Part shown: positions 46,001 to 55,714 of the stretch, piece after piece
How positions within the stretch are numbered: position 1 is the first letter of the stretch
How the letters are laid out: each line of letters starts with the position of its first letter
NCBI GenBank assembly: GCA_021018995.1
Contig: CM037590.1
Coordinates: 72,635,597-72,699,596 of the forward strand
Reading direction: 5' to 3'
From: Chloranthus sessilifolius
Lineage: Eukaryota; Streptophyta; Magnoliopsida; Chloranthales; Chloranthaceae
DNA: 64,000 nucleotides
Notes under the pieces: model-generated
The model's database searches: none
The model's input: only the letters and a program-made list of their open reading frames with translations
What the model was told of the DNA's origin: nothing
Made by a program: the position numbers and the translations under genes

Positions 46001-46900
46001 TTTATTTTGGTTCTGACATATCTTGTGTTGGTTCATTTGGTTCTTTGTGCAGGTTGTTCCAGACTCTGCTCCCGAGGCTCCCCCTCAGGAGCCTATTCCT
46101 ATCCCTACTCAAGTATATTTTAGTTATTGTGTTTGTAGTTTATTTGTCATTACAGTATTTTTCTGATGTATCTATCTGTTCTTATTGTAGCCACCTACGT
46201 TTGATGTTCCTCCTGTGCCTCCTGCTGATCCGGTGACCACTGAGACAATTGAGCGACTCCTGGGAGAGAGGCTGGATCTGATATAGTTCTTTGCCTCAAA
46301 GTTTCTTATTTTTTTCATGTATATAGGTGTGGTTATGTAGGTTCGTCAGCTTGAGGAGGCGCGTCTAGAGGCGGCATGAGCGCATGCCATTCCTGAGGCG
46401 AGACGAGTCCTTGGGGAGACGCAGAGTTGGGAGTACTTGGTCATTGAGATGATGGTCACACAAAGGAATTAGACCGAGGCATTAGAGGCGACAAGTCAGA
46501 CGACGCGGGCTGAGATGCAGGTGATCCTAGATCGGTTGCAGTATTGTTTGGCAAGGAGTGAGCGGGGGATACATGGGTTGGGTAGTCAGCTTGATGGGTC
46601 AGAGTTGAGGGCTACGGGTTCCTCGGCTGGACAGTCTCGTCACATGACCGTGTCAGGGATGATGCTCGTAGGGATCCAGCTATTCGTGATATTCTGGCAG
46701 GGTATCCTCCTCATTCTCGATCGAGGCGGTCTGCTAGCCAGACGAGTGAGATGGAATCTGTGGCAGGGCCTCCTTGTTTAGAGGTTCCATCGACTCTGGT
46801 CGTCGGGATCGTATTTTCAGAGGACCAGTCTATGAACCTCCGCACGGATGATACTGGGGACAGTAGTGCTCAACTGTCCCATCGGCAGCGTAAGGAGTAG
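43093..46900 (+). pseudogene. Multi-exon passenger gene, plant-mobile-domain-like, antisense to element C
   Basis: Starts ATG 43093 with an acidic, Val/Glu-rich exon to 43395 (CAG/GTAAGC). Further exons fit AG/GT borders: about 43706-44431, 44548-44711, 44800-45390, 45485-45600, 45672-45785, 45897-45955, 46053-46111, 46191-46310 and 46340-46900. Exon 2 reads FGFGPILELEPFQADRGLI, LERWREEH and PTPEDWVRITGLHFEGKPI, the plant-mobile-domain pattern; exon 3 starts FWAYDHFAFLRPG. Later exons encode Gln/Glu/Arg-rich coiled-coil-like text and end RQRKE. TGA at 43387 and other stops show decay. The exon 1-2 phase does not fit perfectly. Exon limits are by eye. Confidence 0.62.
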
Positions 46901-46952
46901 GGGTGTATGTGTGTTTATGTATCTATAGCATGTATGTTGTTGTATATATTGG

Positions 46953-46963
46953 GGGGTGTCCCC
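46953..46963 (+). other. 3' hairpin, copy 3, after the passenger stop
   Basis: GGGG TGT CCCC in a run of six G, 53 bp after the stop codon. Preceded by GTTGTATATATTG and followed by AGTGATATGTGTAAAAAG, matching copies 1 and 2 outside the stem. AAATGAAA and AATATAATGA nearby could be polyadenylation signals. Confidence 0.6.
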
Positions 46964-48275
46964 AGTGATATGTGTAAAAAGAAATGAAAAGATTTGGCCT
47001 TTATCAATATAATGAGATTCTGGGTTTAGATGTACTTGATTAGCTCCTTCTCTTTTAGTTACCTCTTGCATCTACTTTTACTTTTTTTTTCTTTAGCACC
47101 ATCGACCGTCATTGGGACTTGGACGCTTGCTGAGCTGGCCCGGTGATTGTTGAAGGTTGCTTGCGTATCTGCACATGTGAAAGTAATGTTGTCAGTAGTT
47201 TTGTTTTCCACCTTGTTAGTTGTCAAAGGGGGTAAGCGTCTCAGACCGGAGTCTGGTAGTAAAAGATGGATATGTGCTCTCTTCTTCTCTTTTTTTTTCT
47301 CTTTTCCTCTTTTTTTTCTTTTTTTTTTTCTTACTTTTTTTTTTATTTTTTTTTAAATGAAAATAATGTAACAGGAAAAACAAATAGCTAGAATAGAAAT
47401 AATATAATAATAAAAATAAAAATGCCCCAGTGTAAGAGCGTGGTAGGATCGGGAGTACGGTATCTTCGGCAGCGCTTTTTAGAGGGTAACTTCATTGTTT
47501 CTTACCTTCTTTGTAGACAAGTCAGCGCTTCTAATATAATTCTTCTTCCAATCTAAAAAAAATACCCTAGCGTCAAGATGCAATGAAGCTTTTCCGGGTT
47601 TCGCGGTGAGCCCTTTGGATCTATAAGCAGTCATGGGTATCTGGTGAGTTAGTTTTGAAGAAAGGGTTGATCGGTACTGTCACCGAACCAGGGAGGTTAT
47701 CTTTATGATTAGGTCAGTTGTATACGGGCCTATCCTAGGGTGGTGGTCATCCTATCCCATGGTTATTAGGGAGAAGTATGGTATGTATAGTAAGTGATTA
47801 CGCCAGTCGTCATTCATCAGTTCTCGGTTTCATTTCTTGGAATATCCTGCAAGGCTTCTGATTTATCGTCCAAAAAATAAAAATAGCAGAGGGAGGTAAG
47901 CCTTAGTGGTGTGAGGAGTAGTTTATATCTAATACTTTCTAAAATGGGTAGGTAACAATCTTTTTCTCAAGGGGATATGGGATGCCATGATCGAGCTCTT
48001 CGTCATATTTTGGCACCATTAAAATCTCATATTCTTTTGTTAGCAAGGGTTTATCCTCCTCCCACCACCTTACGACGGCATCTAGTAATATGGGGACATC
48101 AGGGGTGCCCTCGCAACTTCCTTATACACTTCTAGTGAAATTACCAGAGATGTCCTCACGGTCTGCTTATGCTTCCCTTAGCTCATTGACTTGTTCATTG
48201 GTCGTAATGCTCTCCCTCAATTTTTTTAGACATGTAAATGCGTATTTTTTTTAAAAGTATCTAGATGTCAAAATA
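46964..48275. other. Sequence between passenger gene and element C pol
   Basis: T-rich at 47280-47360. On minus, coding-like fragments (DAVVRWWEEDKPLLTKEY near 48090-48030, MNDDWRNHLLYIP near 47820-47780) show that protein-coding DNA once lay here, but they are not an integrase I recognise. No zinc finger and no D,D,E blocks were found. Confidence 0.45.
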
Positions 48276-49043
48276 TCATGGTTTTCCATCATCAGTCGGT
48301 AAGTTTTCAAATCTAAACATAGCGACTTCGGTTTCTGCCTTGATGTGCTTTTTTAGGATAATTCCTCCTTTTGGTTCTGTACTTGTGGGGAGGACGGATA
48401 ACTCTCTCTTGACCATCCATGCTATCTCGTGGGCGGGTACTATTAGTTTTTCAATGAAGAAGGTCTTGATATTTTGTCTGACAGGTAGTTGGATGACTGA
48501 GGCTAATGTGGCTAAGGAATCTGTGAGCTCGTTTTCTAATCTAGGGATATGCGTGAAAGAGATTCTTTCATATTTCCTTACTAAATATTGAGCGGTTTCT
48601 AGGTATGCCATTAATCTCCTTTCCTTAGTTTTTCATTCTCCTATGACTTGTGAAATTAGTAGTTTGGAATCACCAATGGTTTTTAACTATTTAACATCTA
48701 ATTGTAGTACTGCTCGAGATTCCGCTATAAAAGCTTCGTATTCTGCGACATTGTTAGTGACAGAGAAATCGAGTTGAAAAGATTTAGGTATGAAAACTCC
48801 TTCTGGGATTAGGAGGACTATCCCGATGCCCTTTTGTTTGTGATTTAGAGCATCGTCGAAATAAAGGGTCCATGAGATCTTGTCGGACTCTTCGTTATGA
48901 ATAGAGAATAGGTCTTCGTCAGGAAAATCCGCGTGTATGGGTTCGTCATTCAGGAGTGGGAGGTCTGCGAGATGATCAGTGATTGCTTTCCCTTTGATAG
49001 AATTCTTCGTGACATAAGTGATATCGAATTCTTGAAAGAGCAT
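48276..49043 (-). pseudogene. Element C second (archaeal-type) RNase H
   Basis: On minus: FDITYVTKNSIKGKAITDHL linker, then WTLYFDDALNHKQKGIGIVL, NNVAEYEAFIAESRAVLQL, a short break, and FTHIPRLENELTDSLATLAS. The family acidic residues in YFDD and AEYEA are present. It is better preserved than the matching domain of element B. The frame breaks at about 48680-48610. Confidence 0.83.
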
Positions 49044-49144
49044 ATGCCAGCGAGTGATCTTTCCTGATGTTGCGAGCTTTTCGAATACGTACTTCAGAGG
49101 TCCATTCGGACTAGTACTAATATTTTATGTGCTCTGAAGTAGTG

Positions 49145-49411
49145 TCATAATTTGGTAAAGGCCCACACCAATGTGAGGTAAGTCTTCTCCATTGATATGT
49201 ATTTTCGTTCGTACTCGACCATCGTCCTACTGAGGTAGTAGATAGCCTTCTCTCTCTTGTCGTCTTCTTCATATTGTCTGAGGATTACTCCCATTATTTT
49301 GTCGTTCGCTGAGAGGTATAGAATTAGGGGTATTCCGGGGATAGGTGGCGATATCACTGGTCGGTTAAGAAGATATTTCTTGATGTTGTCGAAGGCTTGC
49401 TGACATCCCAT
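49145..49411 (-). pseudogene. Element C first RNase H
   Basis: 88 codons with LLNRPVISPP, LILYLSANDKIMGVILRQ and KAIYYLSRTMVEYERKYI, then EKTYLTLVWAFTKL. The Asp of the YLS-x-x-D block is present. Stops separate it from RT upstream and the linker downstream. Confidence 0.82.
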
Positions 49412-49419
49412 CTATATTC

Positions 49420-50667
49420 AGCTCCTCCTTTAAGTAGTCTGTAGAAAGGATCATATATGTCCGAATGCTGGAAAATAAATCTCTTGATGAATTGCAATCT
49501 TCCTATTAGGCCTCATAACTGTTTGATATTTCTAGGAGGCGGCATCTCGAGGATGGCTCTGACTTTTGCAGGGTCGACTTTGATCTCTCGCTTGCTAACT
49601 ATAAAACCAAGTAATTTTTCGGAGGTGACTCCGAAAAGACATTTCTTTGGGTTCATTTTTAGCTGGTATCTCTTAGCTCTTTGTAAAACTAGTCAGAGCG
49701 CTACAACATGTCCTACTCGTGTTTGGAACTTCACTAATATGTCATCGACATAGACTTCTACACACTTATGTATCATGTCATGAAAGATAGTCATCATGGC
49801 GCGTTGATACGTGGCTCCTGCGTTCTTGAGCCTAAAGGGCATGATGATGTAATAGTTTGTTCCCCATGGTGTGGTGAAAGAAGTTTTCTCTTGGCCAGAC
49901 TCTGCTAATTTGATCTGATTATATCCAGAGAAGCCGTCCATAAAGGATAACATCTCATGTCCCATAGTGTTGTCGACTAGAGTGTCAATGTGTGGAAGTG
50001 GGAAGTCATCTTTTGGGCACGCCTGGTTGAGGTTTCGGAAGTCGATGCAAAATCATACTCTGCCATCCTTCTTGGTGACAGGTACTATATTGGCGACCCA
50101 CTTAGGGTTAAGAACGACTCAAATAAATTTGGCTTTCTATAATTTGTGAACTTCTTCTTTAACTTGGAGGGCAATTTGTGGGTGCATCCAATAGAGTTTT
50201 TACTTAACAGGCATTTCATCGGGTTCTAAGACAAGTCGATGTTCTACTCAATTCTAATCAAAATCGGGCATGTCCTCATAGGACCATGCAAAAGGATCGA
50301 GGTGTTCTTACAGGACTTGTGTAATTTATTGGCATTCCTTAGAGCTTAGCGTTACGCTAATCAATAGCTTCTTAGGTTTCTCTTCAGTGCCAAAGTTAAG
50401 TTCTTCTGTGGGTTCTGCGGCAGCTTGGGTTTGCTCATCAAAACGCTTGATAGCTCGTTGGAAGTCCAGTGCCTCCTTGGCAACTGGTGCTCTTTCTTCA
50501 TCCTCGGAAAGTTCATATACTGCGAAGTCACTACACTGGGGATTTGAGTTTGCGAAAGATAACCCTTCATCGGCGCAATTTATAATCGAGAGATCTTTGA
50601 TAAGGTAAAGGTCAAGGCTCTTGATTCTTCTCTCAAAGTCACGAAGTATCTCATCTGGTATGATCAC
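49420..50667 (-). pseudogene. Element C reverse transcriptase
   Basis: Read on minus: an acidic N-terminal extension (50667-50326), a decayed finger region, a shifted CIDFRNLNQ-like block near 50040, MLSFMDGFSGYNQIKLAESG, and the intact catalytic VYVDDILVK at about 49754-49728. The thumb is legible to 49480 in broken frames (KMNPKKCLFGV-like). Confidence 0.83.
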
Positions 50668-51172
50668 TAGCTTGTTGTTTAGACGGGATGCTTTACGTCC
50701 TTGTGCGGGGAATGGGATAGAAACCTTAGGAGAAGAGTCTCCTTGTTGTTCTCAGATTTTTTAGATTTTATATTTTTGGATTTTTAAGGTTTTCTATTTT
50801 TTCTATTTTTTTATTTTTCACAATAAATATGGTACAGGGTCGGTCACCTCAAGGGGCACCGGAAGAATTACTTCCTCTAATTGAGGGAGCAAGACGGTTG
50901 CTGGAGCCGTTCGGGTGATCCTTCGAGAAATATGGCCTTATTGTAAATTGGGCATTTTTTTTTTTAGTCCTCAACTAATGAGACCTTTTAAATGAGTGAC
51001 GCGGGTGACAGTGGCACCGATGCTCAGATTTCCTCTATCACATTAATGGCCTCTTCATCGAAGAAACTCTCGAGATCATAGTCGATCGAACTCTCCACTT
51101 CTTAGTCATAATATGGTGGTTCTTCCCACTGAGGGGGATCTCCCGAAGGATCCTCAGGGGTAACAAGTTCTT

Positions 51173-52388
51173 TTACTTGATCTTCATAATATGTTGGGAT
51201 GAGCGCTCATGCTCGGCAGCGAGGTTGATAATGGTGAAGAATGCAGGGGATTTCCAAGGGCATTCCCATCCTTCTAAATTAGAATCGAAGACGGTATCGA
51301 ACTCATCTTCTTGATTTGACAATGCTTGAAGTCCTAAATTGGCTCGCTCTGCTAACTCGAGTGTAGGGAGATCTATCCAGTAGTCTTCGTCATCACTTAG
51401 GGGAGGTTGCCATTCCTCTTCGAGAGATTTCCAAAATATTTGGAGTTGTGGCAAATACGAGGATGTAGAAGTGTCTAGTTTGAGTTCCTCCTCAAGCTCT
51501 ATAAGAGCGTGTTGAATGTTTCCTTCTGGATCAATCGAATAATCATCGAGATTCTCTGCTTCTGGTGCCAGTAGCTGAGCTGGTAGGTCATTGCGAGGAT
51601 GGAATGGTCCGATTCCTCCATCGTAGGATGTCAGGTCCACTTGGCGAAATGTTTTAATATACTGGTGCATGCCCTACAGCAGGGCTAATAAGGGTGAACG
51701 ATACAAGGGGAATCTCATGGGCATTCCCACCCTCCAAGGCCGAGGCCGAGGCGGATGCTATATGGGTTAAGATTCTCTTACGGGGTGTCATCCTCTCCCC
51801 ACGTTGAGTGCCAGTGCTCTTCATCATCTTGTAGGGCAGCTATATGAAAGTCTTCGTCATTGTAGATTCCCAATCTTCTAATTGTAGTTTGGTTTTTGGA
51901 GGTTCTTCTCTCCTCTCATCTGTAAATTCCTCATCGTCAAACAACAGCTTGACTCCTTCAAGCGGTCTATCGATATCGTCATTGAGACTTGTCAAATCGT
52001 TAAATGCTTTAGCTATTTGTTCAATTTCTATTTCTTGGGATTTGGTGAAGGACACCTCCTTACACTTCGACACGTCAGCTTTCTCAGTGGTCCCATAGAT
52101 AAAGTGGTCATATAGAGACCATTTCGGTGAGGCAGGGCATAAGTCGGCCTGTGAACCGTCTAATTGATAACCTAACCCTATGTGTTTACATATTTTCGTT
52201 GGGATGACGGGTCCTATACGACCTTGTTTATTCTTATCGAGTCTATTGTGGGGGACATATCCAAGTTGGTACATAAAATCCAACCCTTTTGTCGCGGTAG
52301 GGTTGATGTCATAAAGTTTGGTGAGGTCTGGACCAACCTTTCTCCTCATGAGTTTTTTGATGCATTGGCGGAGAACTAGGACGGTCAA
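51173..52388 (-). pseudogene. Element C post-protease region with G-patch-like segment
   Basis: The frame 52388-51840 contains KGLDFMYQLGYVPHNRLDKN and QGRIGPV, a G-patch in which several glycines are replaced, followed by an acidic spacer. The frame 51670-51173 starts MHQYIKTFRQVDLTSYDGG and is acidic, with WECPWK text. This region links protease to RT in Tat polyproteins. Confidence 0.65.
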
Positions 52389-53289
52389 GGGGGTAGGCCT
52401 CTACGATGATTGTGTCATCAGGGGTTCGAGTCTTTTGAATATGGCATGTGTTTAATACATAGTCGTGAGCGGTTGGTATGCTTGCCGTGTAATCAGTGTC
52501 TATCTCCTGGAGGGGTGCATCAGTGTATATACGGACAATGGAGTCCTCATATGAGAATTTGACGCATTGATGGTATGTGGATGCGATGGCCTTCATGGAC
52601 TCTAGCCATCTCCTTTCTAAGATAAAATTGTATGTACTAGCCGAATCAGAAACATGGAAAGTAACGTCTTTCGTCATGGGTCCGAGGTGAACCTGTAGCT
52701 TGATAGTTCCTTTCAGAAAACGACGTGAGCCATCATAGGCTATAAGTGACAGGGCGGAGGGCCTAACATCTTGTTCTGTGTATTAGAGAGTCTTTAACGT
52801 GGTGAGAGGGCAGATGTTGATTCCCAGTCCCGTGTCAAGTAGTGCGTGTGGTACGGAGAATCCTCTAATTATGACTGTGAGATATATGGGGGCCGCACTT
52901 CCACGAAGGGACTCTTTAGGTATGTCTGTGTCTGTGAAAGTGAGCGTCGGAGGTTGCGCCATGACAGAAGCGATTTGATGAAGCTCATCTAGAGTCGTAT
53001 CGTCATCTACTTGTGTGTCTTCAAGTGTTTTTATCAATAGTCGGTGGTGGTCAGGCGATTTTTTGATGAGTTCTAATATGGATATCTTGGCCGGGATCTT
53101 CTGGAGGTGTCGCAGAAGGTCATATTCTTGTCCTAGCTCGAGTGTCACTTCTTTGCCTGGCCGATGAGTCTTGGGTGCAGGTGGTTGGAGTGATTGAGGT
53201 GCAGGGATTGGTGGAGGGATGATATGAGGCGGGGGAGGCAAGTTGACCTCTTTTTCCCTTACATTCCCCTCTGACGGTTGTGTGATCAT
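52300..53289 (-). pseudogene. Element C aspartic protease
   Basis: On minus, a Pro-rich N-terminus is followed by LLRHLQKIPAKISILELI, IYLTVIIRGFSVPHALLDTG (catalytic Asp-Thr-Gly), LGINICPL, and after a break MTKDVTFHVSDSASTYNFIL and STYHQCVKFSY. The DTG box is intact. A stop and a frame change lie at about 52780-52680. Confidence 0.82.
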
Positions 53290-53959
53290 GAAATTCTTAC
53301 TCTAAGGGAAGGGAGGAGGTGGATAATTGGTTCCTGATTTGAGAATCGGGCAAGTCGGTTGTTGACCAAACCCGACATGACTTGACATTGATGCATTTTT
53401 AGAGCGAGCAAAATTGGAGGATGGAGCGGGTGCTTGCACAGCACCATTCCAAGGTGGGAGATATTGCGTGTAATCTTCCTCTTCTATGAAAGCAAAGACC
53501 AGTGTCTCGCACTAGTCAGAGTGTTCTTCTTGCTCACTTTCTACTGCATTCAGTAAACTCTTAGTCTTTGTTTCGCTCTCTCGACTGGAGTCTCACAGGC
53601 AACACTTTCTACCCATGGAGCGATTTGGGCGCAGTCTGGAGAACGTGCTCTCCGCACTCGGATTCAAAATCGGACGAAGGGAGTGGTAAGGGTGTTGGTT
53701 CAGGATTTGGAGGGGTCAAAGGTTCTGGTGGGTGACGATGGAAAAATGGTCTCTTGGCCCTAAAGGAATGGACCCGTATCTGAGTGAATCTTGGGTATGG
53801 AGGCGGACTCAACGGGGCGATTCGAGTGATCAGGGCCGAGGCATGTAGGGGTGAGGAAGTTCTTGCTAGTGTGGCAAAAGCGGTAGTGTTGGATGCGAGT
53901 GATTAAAGCAGAGGGTTGGAAGGAACGTTGGTCAAGGAGATTCACGGTAGTGACCTAGG

Positions 53960-55630
53960 CCGGTGTTGCTTGGTTGTGGTTCGGCATAGGGTTGTTTATG
54001 ATCCCTCAACTCTGTTGGGATTGGTTATTATTAGGATTGGTATTTTCAAGCGCTTCTCAATCAATTTGATTTCGGTCGTTCATATCATAGATCACGTCCC
54101 TAAGGACCCAATAGTCTTCTAAATCGTGCCCCGCATATCGATGGAAGGCATAGTATTTACTATAGTCTAGGTTTGCAAGCCATGGGCGAGGTTTTTCTTA
54201 CGGGAATCGGAGGAGATTCTAAGTGTTAAGAAGACAAAAAGTATTGAAAATTATATCCGATAAAGGGGGATAGTGTTCCCACCTCGGTTGGTAAGGGCCT
54301 CTGGCTGGGTTGAAGTTCTATGTGGGGGTACGTTTTATAATTCGGCGTGTGGGCCGGTCATTTCTGTGTCATGTTTTAGTTTTGATAGGTGTTAGGGTAC
54401 TAGCTCCTATTCTAGTATTGGCCTTGACTTTGGTTCTGGCCTTAGTTTTGGTTCGCGTATCTATGCTGACTAGCACCTTGATTTTGGTTGGTATACCGTT
54501 GTTGATTTTGGTTATGTCAGAAATTTCATGGTTGGAAGTTTCCGTTATTAGAGTTTCCTTTGGTTGGCAACGGTGTTAACTTGCTCAGTTCCTAAGGCTT
54601 TCTTATTACTTTTTTATTTCGATTCGCTGGAAGAGCCTATTTTGGATGTGATTATGGATAAAGCGAGATCTCCACCTTTAATGTGTCGCACTAGTCAGGA
54701 TGCCCGAGAGTGGAGTGCAGTGAAGTCGAGGCAGTCACTTATGACGAGTGCGCTTTTTAATGGCTCCCTGGTGTTGTCTATAATAATATCAATCGAGTCC
54801 TTCTCTTTCATTGAAGTGTTGATCCTAGCAGTGAGTTTTCTCCATCTGGCGACAAAGTCAGTAAATTCTTCATCAGGTCCTTGCTTGGCTGCTGTTAGAT
54901 CGCTAAGACTAATAGTCTCTTGGATCAAGTGTTTGTATTAGTCTAGGAATTGACCAACTAATTGGTCGAAGGTTTCTATCTTATAAAGCAGGAGTCCCGC
55001 AAACCAATCTAAAGCTTCTCCTTCTAACGAACGTTGGAAATAGTGAATGATAAGTCCTTGATTATCACATATGGGTCGGCAATCATTACAAAAGAGGGCC
55101 AAGTGATGGTTCAGATTTCCGGTGCCGTTATATTTAGTAAACTTTGGTGGCTTAAATCCTATCGGTAAATTGAATTCGATATCTCGGCAAAACTTGTCAA
55201 ATCCGAATGAATGACCAGGACGCTCTCCCTTGGCCATGTACTCATCGAACATTTTACGGAGATCTTCGATTTTAACGGTGCGGTCTTTTGGAATGGCCCG
55301 TGAGCAAACCTTGTCCAGAGGGTCATCGTTGGATAATGTGTGGGCAGGTTGTCTCAGTGAGGTGGCACGGGTTGACACCGTGCTCGGGGTGGGTGGTGAC
55401 CTCTCTTGTCGCTCTTGTTCTTCTGAAAATTATCGTGACCTAATGGTTTTGTATGCGGCGGCCAACCCTCGAAGCAATTCTTCGGAGTTGTTATCTCCTC
55501 TTTGTATTCTTTGGATACTGAGTTTTACGATTTGTTGAGCGATAAGGTTTTGTCCAATGCCACCATCTCTCCCATCATGATTGTTCCCGGTGTATGGGGT
55601 AGCGAAGGGGTTCTCTTGCTCACCAGCCAT
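53960..55630 (-). pseudogene. Element C gag
   Basis: The start at ATG 55630 gives MAGEQENPFATPYTG. After a break, 55378-54938 carries the Tat capsid block: FTKYNGTGNLNHHLALFCND, then FQRSLEGEALDWFAGL. 54928-54695 continues with DLTAAKQGPDEEFTDFVARW. A His/Cys-poor remnant (YYAFHRYAGHDLEDYW) near 54170 stands for the zinc-knuckle-like block. A stop at about 54936 separates the two main parts. 53300-53960 is a Pro/Ser-rich decayed tail. Element D inserted 85 bp upstream of the start. Confidence 0.82.
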
Positions 55631-55714
55631 ATTAACTTCAGGTTGTCGTGGGCTAGAATTATGAATGATTCTTCTCCGTACATGGGGTTGTCATGATACC
55701 CCCATAGTGGTGGG

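Larger units (their letters stand above)
36120..55714 (-). mobile_element. Element C: Tat-lineage Ty3/gypsy element on minus, with antisense passenger gene
   Basis: On minus: gag (55630-53960), protease (53289-52300), G-patch region, RT (50667-49420), RNase H and second RNase H (to 48276). Then come a plus-strand passenger gene, repeat-rich 3' sequence, a PPT and an LTR ending at 37551. Two RNases H, the TGTAGACACC LTR start and gag text place it in Tat. Element D cuts it at 55715, so its 5' LTR lies outside the window. The left LTR edge is only estimated. Confidence 0.8.
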
